Source of the DNA: Flavobacterium sp. 11
GTDB taxonomy: Bacteria; Bacteroidota; Bacteroidia; Flavobacteriales; Flavobacteriaceae
Assembly: GCF_002754315.1 (NCBI RefSeq)
Contig: NZ_PEFE01000001.1
Coordinates: 496,001 to 560,000, forward strand
Direction of reading: 5' to 3'
Length of the DNA stretch: 64,000 nucleotides
Position numbers and translations under genes: made by a program
In this document: positions 53,596-62,273 of the stretch, in pieces
Layout: the number at the start of each line of letters is the position of its first letter
How positions within the stretch are numbered: position 1 is the first letter of the stretch
Notes under the pieces: generated by a model
What the model was told of the DNA's origin: nothing
Databases searched by the model: none
Seen by the model: only the letters and a program-made list of their open reading frames with translations

Positions 53596-53621
53596 TTTAA
53601 AAAGATTTAAAAGTTATTTTT

Positions 53622-55079
53622 TTATTTTTTAGCTAAAAAATTAGGTTTAACATTGACCATCACATACGCAAATTGCGGGCTTAAATCTGGTGTTGTAACA
53701 TTTTTAACCGCTGCAGAAGCCATAGAATTTGTCGCTTTCATGATAGAATAACCCGCTTCAATATTGATCATTTTGGTTAAATTGTATTTCACTAACAAAT
53801 CCACTTCGGTTCCTAAATAATAACTTAATTCTCCTCCGGCTCCGTTAGATAATTTATCCGCAGCTTGAAAACCATGAACATCTAAAAAGAGACTCAAATT
53901 ATCTTTTACATTGTATTTCACTTTGAAGAAATAGTTTAGCAATCCTTGTTTTCCAAAGCCATTCGCCGCATAGAAATAATCCATGCTTCCCCAGAATTTA
54001 TGTGGTGTTCCGTAAAGCGGATCAAAACGATTATTATCTGACGTTGCCGTTACTGTTTTTGTACCGTCATCACCCGATAAATAATCGATTCCGGGACCTA
54101 CAAATAATTTTCTTCCCACTTGTAAAGTTGAAGTAATCGAAGCAAGATTAGCACTTATAGAGCGACCGTCTTTGTCCTTTCCGCCTTGGTGGTAAAGACT
54201 TCCCGTAAGATTCAGTTTTCTCGTAATCGTAGAATTAAAATAAAATCCGGTGGTATTGCGGCTCCAAACACCTTCTCCAAATACCTTGGTAGTTACCGCT
54301 GGAGTTCCTGAAGTTACATTGGTATATTTATTAAAATCATCTTTAAAGAATAGAAAAGATACGTCTCCAAAGAAGAATTTTCGACCTAAATACGCATACT
54401 GAAACGATTTATACATCGTCGCAATTCCATTTGTTCCAGCACCATAAGCAGGGTTTGTCCCGTTGTAAACAGTACCTGTATTTAGCTCTTTATTTTGGTT
54501 AAATGCCGCTCCTACATCAGCAATCCAACCTTTATTCGCAAATTTAAAAACAACGGCATCGTGTCTTCTTCCTTGTTGCAACCAGTCTAAACCACCCAAA
54601 ACTTTTTGGTCATCATAAGAGATTTCCTGGCGTCCAAACTTTACGGATAGATTTTGGATTTTACTTATTGTATCATTCAACATAATCTCTCCCCAAGCTT
54701 CATGCAATAAAATTCCGTTATTCGCCTCCGTGGTTGTTCTGTTTATAGAAGAAGCATCTTGTCCCCAAACGCGTACGTCTTGCAAGGCCATAAATACTTT
54801 AAAACGATAGCCTGTATATCCTACATTTAATCTGGCTCTTTGTGAAGTAAACAAACCTGCTTTATCCTCTTCTTTTTGCAATGTTCCTTGTCCTGCTCTA
54901 AGTTCCGTTCTTTCTCTAACTTGTCCTGTTGCCGTTAATTGCGCTTTTGTCTCGTTATAACTTAAAAATGTTAAGGCGATGCCTAAGAAAATAGATTTCG
55001 AAAGAGTAACACTTGAAGTTTTTAGTTTTCTTAATCCTTGAATACGTAATGATGTGATTTTAATCTTTTGCATAATCAT
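53622..55079 (-). CDS. alginate-export-type outer-membrane porin of the nitrate operon
   Basis: A 485-aa barrel protein. A long signal region (LSKSIFLGIALTFLSYNETKAQ) leads into TATGQVRERTELRAGQG, and many strands follow, with LSVKFGRQEISYDDQKVLGGLDWLQQGR split around residue 150 as in the AlgE-like alginate-export family. It ends in a strand YVMVNVKPNFLAKK. Gene order porin-nrtA-nrtB-nrtD implies that it is the outer-membrane entry for nitrate or nitrite; AlgE-type porins are anion-selective, which fits. ATGs at codons 1 and 3 are both possible. Confidence 0.85.
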   Translation of the reverse strand: MIMQKIKITSLRIQGLRKLKTSSVTLSKSIFLGIALTFLSYNETKAQLTATGQVRERTELRAGQGTLQKEEDKAGLFTSQRARLNVGYTGYRFKVFMALQDVRVWGQDASSINRTTTEANNGILLHEAWGEIMLNDTISKIQNLSVKFGRQEISYDDQKVLGGLDWLQQGRRHDAVVFKFANKGWIADVGAAFNQNKELNTGTVYNGTNPAYGAGTNGIATMYKSFQYAYLGRKFFFGDVSFLFFKDDFNKYTNVTSGTPAVTTKVFGEGVWSRNTTGFYFNSTITRKLNLTGSLYHQGGKDKDGRSISANLASITSTLQVGRKLFVGPGIDYLSGDDGTKTVTATSDNNRFDPLYGTPHKFWGSMDYFYAANGFGKQGLLNYFFKVKYNVKDNLSLFLDVHGFQAADKLSNGAGGELSYYLGTEVDLLVKYNLTKMINIEAGYSIMKATNSMASAAVKNVTTPDLSPQFAYVMVNVKPNFLAKK

Positions 55080-55099
55080 CTGTTTTAATTAGTATGAAG

Positions 55100-55129
55100 C
55101 AAATTTACGTAAGTATAAATACTTACGTA
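55100..55129 (-). promoter_or_regulatory. promoter and operator of the porin-nrtABD operon
   Basis: On the minus strand -7 TAAATTTG lies at 55107-55100. Three bases before it is AAGTA-N4-TACTT (55111-55124), at the centre of a longer palindrome with 11-bp arms TACGTAAGTAT (55106-55129). It has the same core as the nirB, narK and nitrate-reductase sites. Confidence 0.7.
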
Positions 55130-55380
55130 TAATATAAAAAACAGTTGTAAATAGCTTTTTAATACCAGAAAAAAAGTAGTTAAGTCAGTTTACTTTCTGC
55201 TTTTTAGCAGTAAATAGCAGCAAACCAAGCAATAGCAGCAGGTTAGCTGAATTGAATACGTAGAAAAGGAAGTAGAAACTTCTGGAATTTTCTGGAAAGG
55301 CGTTTTGATAATTGACTTTTAAAGACTTTCGATATCAATTAAATGGGAAATGGGTGGTGGATCTAATCTGAAATTGAGCA
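55130..55380. other. intergenic region between the FNR-like gene end and the porin promoter
   Basis: There is no supported gene. It holds several AGCAG/GCAAA-type short repeats (about 55199-55245) and no clear terminator hairpin for the regulator gene. Confidence 0.5.
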
Positions 55381-56085
55381 CTAAAGGTATTTGTGTTCTT
55401 TTATTTCAGATTTTAATTTGTCGGTGTTGACCAATCCTATTTTCTTACCGATGGTTGTTATAAGGACTTCTTTCTTCAAACTTGAAATCACTCTAATTAC
55501 TTGCTCGTCAGTAGTTCCTGCAAAATCGGCAATTTCTTTTCTGGATAAATCCAAATCGATAACACCGTTCAACTGACCGAATTTTTTATGAATATACAAT
55601 AAGGTATCAATGACTCTTTCCCTTACGTTCATTTGGGCAATTTTTCGAATGTTATTCTCGCTTTTATTCAATTCTTCTGCGTAGAACAACATTAAATCAA
55701 AGGTGAATTCGGGAACATTATGAAGTATTTCCAGCATATCTTCATTACTAAAATTACACAACATTGTATCTTCTAAAGCGTACGCTCCAATGTGATAGCG
55801 CTTGCTCGTTCCAAAGCCTCTAAAACCAACTGTATCGCCATCTTTGGTCAAACGCACAATTTGTTCTCTGCCGTGAATGCCTGTTTTTACAGTCTTTACT
55901 TTTCCTTTGTAAATAAAATACAAGCCTTGAATAGGCGCCCCTTCAATTATAAATTGTTGCGATTTTTTACAAGTGAAACTTCTATTTTTATCAATGTACT
56001 TTTTCATTTGTTCTAAATGAAGGTGCTTTTTTATAAAACAATTTTCATTTACGCAACTGGTACAAGTGGCTAATTCTTCTTTCAT
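55381..56085 (-). CDS. FNR-like Crp/Fnr transcription regulator
   Basis: A 234-aa regulator. The N-terminus has Cys8, Cys11 and Cys16 (CTSCVNENC, C-x2-C-x4-C) and the cNMP-like domain has Cys110 in ALEDTMLCNF. This is the same place as Cys122 of E. coli FNR (ALETSMVCEI), so a 4Fe-4S oxygen sensor is likely. The dimer helix is at about 140-165. The winged HTH reads LSRKEIADFAGTTDEQVIRV; the recognition helix keeps the Glu and Arg of FNR (E209, R213) but has Ile where FNR has Ser212. It divides the porin operon from the nitrate-reductase gene and reads divergently from the latter, with shared operators in between. Confidence 0.9.
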   Translation of the reverse strand: MKEELATCTSCVNENCFIKKHLHLEQMKKYIDKNRSFTCKKSQQFIIEGAPIQGLYFIYKGKVKTVKTGIHGREQIVRLTKDGDTVGFRGFGTSKRYHIGAYALEDTMLCNFSNEDMLEILHNVPEFTFDLMLFYAEELNKSENNIRKIAQMNVRERVIDTLLYIHKKFGQLNGVIDLDLSRKEIADFAGTTDEQVIRVISSLKKEVLITTIGKKIGLVNTDKLKSEIKEHKYL

Positions 56086-56144
56086 ACGTAGCTAAAATTT
56101 AAAAATCGTTTACAAAATGATGGGATGCATTCATTTATTTTAAC

Positions 56145-56203
56145 CAAAAATATAAAATAATATTCATTTAATACGTATTAATACGTAAAAATACTTATTT
56201 TTA
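56145..56203. promoter_or_regulatory. divergent promoters of the FNR-like regulator and nitrate reductase, with tandem operators
   Basis: Rightward: operators ACGTA-TTAA-TACGT (56173-56186) and ACGTA-AAAA-TACTT (56183-56196) overlap by four bases; the last T of the second starts a -7-like TATTTTTA (56196-56203). Leftward: -7 TATTTTTG is at 56152-56145, 27.5 bp from the centre of the first operator, which places that centre roughly 41 bp before a start site about 7 bp past the box. Confidence 0.65.
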
Positions 56204-56265
56204 CATTTCAATATCTTAGTTAGCGCTCAAATGCAGGCTTTCATTATTAATAAAGAAATTCTATA

Positions 56266-59200
56266 ATGCAAAATTCAGAAATCAAAACTACGTGTTCCTA
56301 TTGTGGAGTAGGATGCGGAATTATAGTAACCAATGATTCTAAAAATGGAGTAACGGTAACTGGCGACAAAAACCATCCTGTCAATAAAGGAATGTTATGT
56401 TCCAAAGGGATGAACCTGCATTATGTAGTCAATGATACTTCTGACCGAATCCTATATCCAGAAATGCGATGGAGTAAATCACATCCTATGGAACGTGTGA
56501 GCTGGGATACTGCATTGGAACGTGCAGCGGCAGTTTTTACCTCCATCATAAAAAAACACGGTCCAGATAGCGTTGGATTTTATATTTCCGGACAATGCCT
56601 TACCGAAGAATATTATTTGGTAAACAAACTGGTAAAAGGATTTCTGAAAACCAATAATATCGACACCAACTCTCGCTTGTGCATGAGTTCAGCAGTGGTG
56701 GGTTACAAAAAAACATTTGGCGAAGATGCGGTTCCCATCGCTTACGACGATATTGAACTCGCCGATACCTTTTTGATAACAGGAGCCAATCCTGCTTGGT
56801 GTCACCCAATTCTTTTTAGACGTATCGAACAACACAAAGAGAAGAATCCAAAAGTAAAAATCATTGTAGTTGACCCCCGAAAAACAGACTCGGCCTTAAA
56901 CGCCGACTTGCATTTACAAATCATTCCGGGGACTGATATTATTTTATACCATGCTTTGGCCAAAAGGCTCATCGAACAAGGATATGCTGATACTGATTTC
57001 ATCAAAAACCACACTGAAAATTTCAAACTATATAAAGATTTAGTTCTTGCAAGCTCGCTAGAGAAAGCATCAAAACTTTGCGGAATACCCGTAAACGATA
57101 TCAAATTAGCCGCTGATATCATTGGTAAAGCCAAAGGATTTCTTTCGCTTTGGGCGATGGGACTCAACCAAAGTGCTATTGGCGTAGACAAAAATACCGC
57201 TTTACTCAACCTTTCTTTACTGACCGGACAAGTAGGAAAACCGGGCTCTGGGCCTTTTTCATTGACGGGTCAACCCAATGCTATGGGCGGTCGTGAAGTG
57301 GGCGGAATGGCAAATTTACTCGCAGTTCATAAAGAATTGAACAATCCCGTTCATCGAAAAGAAGTCGCTGATTTTTGGGGAGTGGAAGACATCTCCGAGA
57401 AACCGGGATTAACGGCAACAGAAATGTTTGATGCCTTAGAATCTGGAAAGATGAAAGCGATTTGGGTTATTTGCACCAATCCGTTGGTGAGTTTACCCGA
57501 TTCCCGACGCGTCGAAAAAGCATTGGCTAATGCCAAATTTGTGGTGGTTCAAGAGATTTCCCATAATGCCGATACGTCAAAATTTGCCGATTTATTATTA
57601 CCCGCTGCGGGCTGGTTAGAAAAAGAAGGTACGATGACAAATTCGGAAAGACGAATTTCCTATTTACCAAAAGGCATCAATGCTCCGGGCGAAGCACTTC
57701 CTGATGTGGAAATCCTGACTCGCTTTGCTAAAAAAATGAATTTTAGCGGGTTTAATTTCAACACCACCGAAGACATTTACAAGGAATATTGCCTGATGAC
57801 AAAAAACACCAATATTGATATTTCCTTTTTAAATTACAATCGATTAAAAAACGAAGGCACTTTTCAATGGCCCGTTCCAGATTATGGACATCCCGGAACG
57901 CCTCGTTTATTTACCGATAAAAAATTCTATACGCCTTCGCAAAAAGCAATTTTTAATCTGCCGACAGCGATTGAAAACACCTCGGAACAACCCAGCAATC
58001 AGTTTCCGTTTATTTTAACAACGGGACGCATTCGAGACCAATGGCACACGATGACCAAAACGGGAAAAGTATCCCGATTGATGACGCATATCCCAAGTCC
58101 GATGCTGGAAATAAATCCTATTGACGCCTACAAAGCAACCATAAAAAGCGGCGATATTGTAGTAGTGACGAGCAAAAATGGGACTGTTCGCGTAAAAGCA
58201 AAAGTATCTGATTCTATTAGGGAAGGCGTGCTTTTCTTACCGATGCACTGGGGAAAACAATTGGAAAATGATTTGAACAGAACCAATAATTTGACCAATA
58301 CCGTTGTTGATCCAACATCGAAAGAACCCGATTTTAAGTTCACCACCGTTGCTGTTGCCAAATATGTGAAACCTTTTGAGAAAATAGCAGTCGTTGGCGC
58401 TGGAGCAGCCGCTTTCCGATTCATTCAGAACTATAGAGAAATCAATACTTCGGATGAAATTATTGTGTTTTCGAATGAAGAAAATCCTTTCTATAACCGC
58501 GTTTTATTGCCGGAATATGTAACGGCAGAACTTTCGTGGGAACAGCTTTTGAAAATCAAAGACGAAGCCTTGAGCAAGCTCAACATCACGATGAAATCAA
58601 ATGTTTCAATTGATACCATCAACACTAAAGAAAATACAATTCTGGACAGTGACGGCATCGTTCATACTTTTGATTCCTTGATATTGGCTACCGGAAGCCG
58701 ACCTTTTATTCCTGAAAATGCGCAATTGCACTTACCAGGACGCTTCACCATCAGAAAAAAAGAAGATGCTGACCGATTGAAAAACTATCTGGATGACACT
58801 AATTTACCTCCCGAAGAGCAACATGTTGTTATTGTAGGCGGTGGTTTATTAGGATTGGAATTGGCCGCAGCCTTGAAACATAAAAAAGTAAAAATTACGA
58901 TAATTCAAAGGGCTTCCCGATTAATGGAACGTCAATTAGACCGAATCTCCAGTAAATTACTGGCCGAAGAAGTACAGCTTCGGGACATTCAAATTTATTT
59001 TGATAATGAAGTCAGCACGGTATTCGAAACCGAAAATCCGAACGAAATTGAAATTGCCCTGAAAAGTGGTCGAATTATTACGGCAAACGCCATCGTGTAC
59101 ACCATTGGAACCATCCCAAATATAGAATTAGCCAAAGAATCAGGGATTTCCTGCGGACGTGGCGTAAAAGTAAATCAGTATTTACAATCGTCGAATCCAA

Positions 59201-59778
59201 ATATTTTTGCCATTGGCGAAATAGCTGAATTCAACAATCAATTATTCGGAATCACCTCAGCGGCTGAAGAACAAGCAGATGTTTTGGCAAATTTTATGGC
59301 CGGCGATATCAGCAGTTTTTATAAAGGCTCGGTTTTAATGAATATCCTGAAACTCGAAGACATCAATTTATGCAGCATTGGAGAAATTGAAATCCCAGAG
59401 AATGATGATTCCTACGAAGAAATTGTATTTTCTGATTTGGGAAAAAGATACTATAAAAAGTGTATCGTCAAAAACGATTTGCTGGTAGGCGCTATTTTGA
59501 TGGGCGATAAAAATGAGTTTGCCGAATTCAAAACCATGATTGAAAGCAAAATCGAATTATCGGACAAGAGAAATACATTGCTGAGAGGAAGTTCGAATGC
59601 GAAACCCGTTTTAGGAAAACTCGTTTGTTCTTGCAGCCAAGTGGGAAGCGGCAATATTGAAGAAGCCATAAAAAGCGGCGTGACTAATTTTACCGAATTA
59701 TGCAAAACCACCGGTGCCGGACTGGGCTGTGGAAGTTGTAAAACCGAAGTAAAAGAAATTTTAGCAAAAAATAAATAA
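56266..59778 (+). CDS. nasA: assimilatory nitrate reductase fused to NAD(P)H:acceptor reductase
   Basis: A 1170-aa fusion. Residues 1-690 are the molybdopterin catalytic part of the NasA/NapA family: 4Fe-4S ligands Cys10, 13, 17 and 45 (CSYCGVGCG...MLCSKG), Mo-ligand candidate Cys139 in SRLCMSSAVVGY, and ITGANPAWCHPILFRR, MGLNQSAIGVDKN, GQPNAMGGREVGG. About 706-1090 is a two-Rossmann FAD/NAD(P)H reductase (KIAVVGAGAAAFRFI, VVIVGGGLLGLELAA) like the NirB N-terminus. The end has a BFD-type 2Fe-2S motif (Cys1121, 1123, 1155, 1158). It would reduce nitrate to nitrite in the cytoplasm with its own electron input, replacing a separate NasB or NasC. Confidence 0.93.
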   Translation: MQNSEIKTTCSYCGVGCGIIVTNDSKNGVTVTGDKNHPVNKGMLCSKGMNLHYVVNDTSDRILYPEMRWSKSHPMERVSWDTALERAAAVFTSIIKKHGPDSVGFYISGQCLTEEYYLVNKLVKGFLKTNNIDTNSRLCMSSAVVGYKKTFGEDAVPIAYDDIELADTFLITGANPAWCHPILFRRIEQHKEKNPKVKIIVVDPRKTDSALNADLHLQIIPGTDIILYHALAKRLIEQGYADTDFIKNHTENFKLYKDLVLASSLEKASKLCGIPVNDIKLAADIIGKAKGFLSLWAMGLNQSAIGVDKNTALLNLSLLTGQVGKPGSGPFSLTGQPNAMGGREVGGMANLLAVHKELNNPVHRKEVADFWGVEDISEKPGLTATEMFDALESGKMKAIWVICTNPLVSLPDSRRVEKALANAKFVVVQEISHNADTSKFADLLLPAAGWLEKEGTMTNSERRISYLPKGINAPGEALPDVEILTRFAKKMNFSGFNFNTTEDIYKEYCLMTKNTNIDISFLNYNRLKNEGTFQWPVPDYGHPGTPRLFTDKKFYTPSQKAIFNLPTAIENTSEQPSNQFPFILTTGRIRDQWHTMTKTGKVSRLMTHIPSPMLEINPIDAYKATIKSGDIVVVTSKNGTVRVKAKVSDSIREGVLFLPMHWGKQLENDLNRTNNLTNTVVDPTSKEPDFKFTTVAVAKYVKPFEKIAVVGAGAAAFRFIQNYREINTSDEIIVFSNEENPFYNRVLLPEYVTAELSWEQLLKIKDEALSKLNITMKSNVSIDTINTKENTILDSDGIVHTFDSLILATGSRPFIPENAQLHLPGRFTIRKKEDADRLKNYLDDTNLPPEEQHVVIVGGGLLGLELAAALKHKKVKITIIQRASRLMERQLDRISSKLLAEEVQLRDIQIYFDNEVSTVFETENPNEIEIALKSGRIITANAIVYTIGTIPNIELAKESGISCGRGVKVNQYLQSSNPNIFAIGEIAEFNNQLFGITSAAEEQADVLANFMAGDISSFYKGSVLMNILKLEDINLCSIGEIEIPENDDSYEEIVFSDLGKRYYKKCIVKNDLLVGAILMGDKNEFAEFKTMIESKIELSDKRNTLLRGSSNAKPVLGKLVCSCSQVGSGNIEEAIKSGVTNFTELCKTTGAGLGCGSCKTEVKEILAKNK

Positions 59779-59779
59779 T

Positions 59780-59850
59780 AGTGGTCAGTGATCGGTGGTC
59801 AGTTTACAGTCAGTAACTGAACACTAATTACTGAATACTGAACACTAAAT
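59780..59850 (+). repeat. degenerate short repeats, ACTGAA(C/T)ACT type
   Basis: About six units of the CAGT/ACTGAATACTGAACACT kind fill the gap up to 8 nt before the next ATG. The same units precede accD at 7601. The rightward end CTGAATACTGAACACT is nearly identical to the accD copy. Confidence 0.6.
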
Positions 59851-59854
59851 AAAC

Positions 59855-61294
59855 ATGGAATTGACAAGACTAATAGTAAAAGGAGGCGTGATTTCACCAG
59901 GTGAATTACGAGAAATTGTAAATATGGGTTTAGAACAAGGATTGGATTCCATCTCCTTTGGTTCTCGGCAAGACATTATATTTCCAAAAGATTTTACGGC
60001 GGTAGATAAAGAAAAAGTAGGCAAAAATCTTTTTGTTCATCCCAATGAAAAAAGCGGAAACAACATTGTTTCATCCTATGTTTCCACCGATATTTTTAGA
60101 AATACACCTTGGCTTACGGGAAATAAATTTTTATACATTTTAGAACAATTCAAGCAACATCCCAAGCTAAAAGTTAATATCACCGACCCAAAACAACAGT
60201 TGGTTCCTTTGTTTACGGGACACATCAACTTCATTGCTTCGGATCACGAGGACTACTGGTTTCTATACGTTCGTTTGCCAAAATGGGATAAAATGGAAAT
60301 GTATCCCGTACTGATTTACAGCTGGAATATTGCTGAAATATATTATGAAATAGAAAAGAAACTTATTGAAGAACCGGATTCTGTTGAGATGATTTTTCAA
60401 TTGGTCAGCGATGCTTTGGACACCAATAATAGAACCATAGACAAGCCTTTGAACATTCCTTTTTATCCTTTTCCGTATTACGAAGGCATGAACCGTTTGG
60501 GAATTGATCAATATTGGCTGGGTTTGTATTGGAGAAATAACCTTTATGATTTAGACTTTTTAGCAGCAATGTGCGATTTGTGTTTTGATTGTAAAATTGG
60601 TAAAATATGCATCACGCCTTGGAAATCTTTTATCATAAAAGGGATTCCAAAAGACCGAAAATTAGACTGGGAAAAATTCCTGGGCAAAAAAGGAATTAAT
60701 GTGCGTCACTCCTTATTGGAACTCAACTGGCATTTACCCGTTGCGATGGAATGGGCGTTGAATCTCAAAACTTTTCTGGTTCGAACGCTGGATCAGTTTG
60801 ACATCAGTACGTACGGACTTACTTTTGGAATATCAGAATACAATCGGGACGGACATTATTTCACTTCGATTGTAGTTGAAAAAAACGAATTACCAAAAGA
60901 CTTGGAATCCATCAAAATCAGAGACACGTATAATGTTTTGTATGCCAAAAATTTTGACCCAAATACCAAAGAATACATTGTACATGCCCAAGATGTTGAC
61001 AAACTGGAATTGCCAACGATTTTGATTGAATTGAGCAGAAAATATTTTGATGAATTAGGAAATCAAATTGCCGAAGTACCTGCAAAAGCAACTAAAAAAG
61101 AGACAACAACACAAGACATTCATCAATGTCCGGAGTGCTTGACTTTATACAATTCAGAATACGGCGATGTTATTCAAGGCATTGAAAAAGGAGTTTTATT
61201 CAAAGATTTACCAGAGGATTACTGCTGTTCTTTATGTGAATCTCCAAAAATAAACTTTGTCGTATTAGCCGGAGAAAAACTGGGCACTTTGTAA
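59855..61294 (+). CDS. nitrite/sulfite-reductase-like protein with C-terminal rubredoxin domain
   Basis: A 479-aa protein with no single characterised match that I know. Residues 1-60 (LTRLIVKGGVISPGELREIV, SFGSRQDIIFP) look like the ferredoxin-like half of nitrite/sulfite reductases. A cysteine group C240, C243, C246, C252 (CDLCFDCKIGKIC) is followed by ITPWKSFIIKGI, like the ITPWR segment of that superfamily; the spacing C-x2-C-x2-C-x5-C is not the usual C-x5-C..C-x3-C. A linker (405-422) leads to a rubredoxin domain with CPEC (425-428) and CSLC (458-461), preceded by DLPEDY. It follows the nitrate-reductase gene by 76 nt, so it is probably its electron-transfer partner or an assembly factor. 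Confidence 0.8.
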   Translation: MELTRLIVKGGVISPGELREIVNMGLEQGLDSISFGSRQDIIFPKDFTAVDKEKVGKNLFVHPNEKSGNNIVSSYVSTDIFRNTPWLTGNKFLYILEQFKQHPKLKVNITDPKQQLVPLFTGHINFIASDHEDYWFLYVRLPKWDKMEMYPVLIYSWNIAEIYYEIEKKLIEEPDSVEMIFQLVSDALDTNNRTIDKPLNIPFYPFPYYEGMNRLGIDQYWLGLYWRNNLYDLDFLAAMCDLCFDCKIGKICITPWKSFIIKGIPKDRKLDWEKFLGKKGINVRHSLLELNWHLPVAMEWALNLKTFLVRTLDQFDISTYGLTFGISEYNRDGHYFTSIVVEKNELPKDLESIKIRDTYNVLYAKNFDPNTKEYIVHAQDVDKLELPTILIELSRKYFDELGNQIAEVPAKATKKETTTQDIHQCPECLTLYNSEYGDVIQGIEKGVLFKDLPEDYCCSLCESPKINFVVLAGEKLGTL

Positions 61295-61326
61295 AAAGCC
61301 ATTTGTAAAAATAAATAACGCATCTA

Positions 61327-61875
61327 ATGAACACTACTTTCAAAACGGTAAGTTCCTCACATATCACCATTTCAGAATTAATGCTGCCTTCGCACACTAA
61401 TTTTAGTGGTAAAATTCACGGAGGTTACATTTTATCCTTACTCGATCAAATTGCTTTTGCCTGTGCTTCCAGATTTTCAGGGAATTATTGCGTAACGGCT
61501 TCTGTAGATACAGTGAATTTCTTGAAACCTATTGAAGTGGGCGAATTGGTGACCATGAAAGCCAGCGTAAATTATGTGGGAACGAGTTCTATGATTATTG
61601 GCATTCGAGTAGAAGCCGAGAATATTCAAACCGGAGTCGTAAAACATTGTAATTCGTCTTATTTCACGATGGTTTCCAAAGACAAAGAAGGAAAAAATGC
61701 TCCTGTTCCAGGATTAATTTTAACCAATCTAAAAGAAGTGAGCAGGTTTCAAAACTGCGTGAAACAAATCGCTTTGAAAAAAGAAAGAGAATACCAAAGA
61801 AGCATTGCGACTTTTGGATCTATTGAAACTATTTTGAGTTTAAATCAGTATAATGTGAAGGTGGAATTGCAGTAA
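61327..61875 (+). CDS. acyl-CoA thioesterase, hotdog fold
   Basis: A 182-aa cytoplasmic hydrolase of the YciA/BFIT hotdog type. The conserved core reads LPSHTNFSGKIHGGYILSLLD (split around residues 20-40) with the Asn/His-Gly-Gly and helix motif, then AFACASRFSGNYCVTASVD and FLKPIEVGELV. It begins 32 nt after the rubredoxin-fusion gene and may be co-transcribed, though no link to nitrate use is obvious. The substrate chain length is not readable. Confidence 0.88.
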   Translation: MNTTFKTVSSSHITISELMLPSHTNFSGKIHGGYILSLLDQIAFACASRFSGNYCVTASVDTVNFLKPIEVGELVTMKASVNYVGTSSMIIGIRVEAENIQTGVVKHCNSSYFTMVSKDKEGKNAPVPGLILTNLKEVSRFQNCVKQIALKKEREYQRSIATFGSIETILSLNQYNVKVELQ

Positions 61876-61944
61876 TAATTAATGATTATTAAAATAAAAC
61901 TGCAACTTCCCTCAATGTTGTATGGTATCGTTATCCTATACAAT

Positions 61945-62268
61945 TTATAAATAATCCTGTCGGATGGGTGTAAAAACATCAACTACCTGACCAGCTTCAA
62001 TAATTTCAATAGAATGTTCCACATTGGCAGGAATCGAATAAGTATCTCCTTCAGATAATAAAAATTCTTCTTCAGAGAATTTCAATTTGTATTTCCCGGA
62101 AATAACATAACCGCTCTGTTCGTTAGGATGTTTATGAAAAGGAACAAAATCAGTTGACTTATACAGCATTTTTGTAACCATGGAGTCTTTACCAATGGAA
62201 AGAACGACAAAATCAACTCCTAAAAATTGTTTTGGGGTAGCATTTTCTTTTTTTACTATATTTTTCAT
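61945..62268 (-). CDS. small cupin-domain protein
   Basis: A 107-aa single cupin barrel. Metal-ligand motifs are seen as VPFHKHPNEQSGYVISGKYK (His, His, Glu) near residue 40 and IPANVEHSIEI (His) near 80. Such proteins bind a metal and often a small ligand. It is 5 nt after the MarR-GNAT gene and thus in its operon. The role is unknown. Confidence 0.82.
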   Translation of the reverse strand: MKNIVKKENATPKQFLGVDFVVLSIGKDSMVTKMLYKSTDFVPFHKHPNEQSGYVISGKYKLKFSEEEFLLSEGDTYSIPANVEHSIEIIEAGQVVDVFTPIRQDYL

Positions 62269-62273
62269 ATTCT

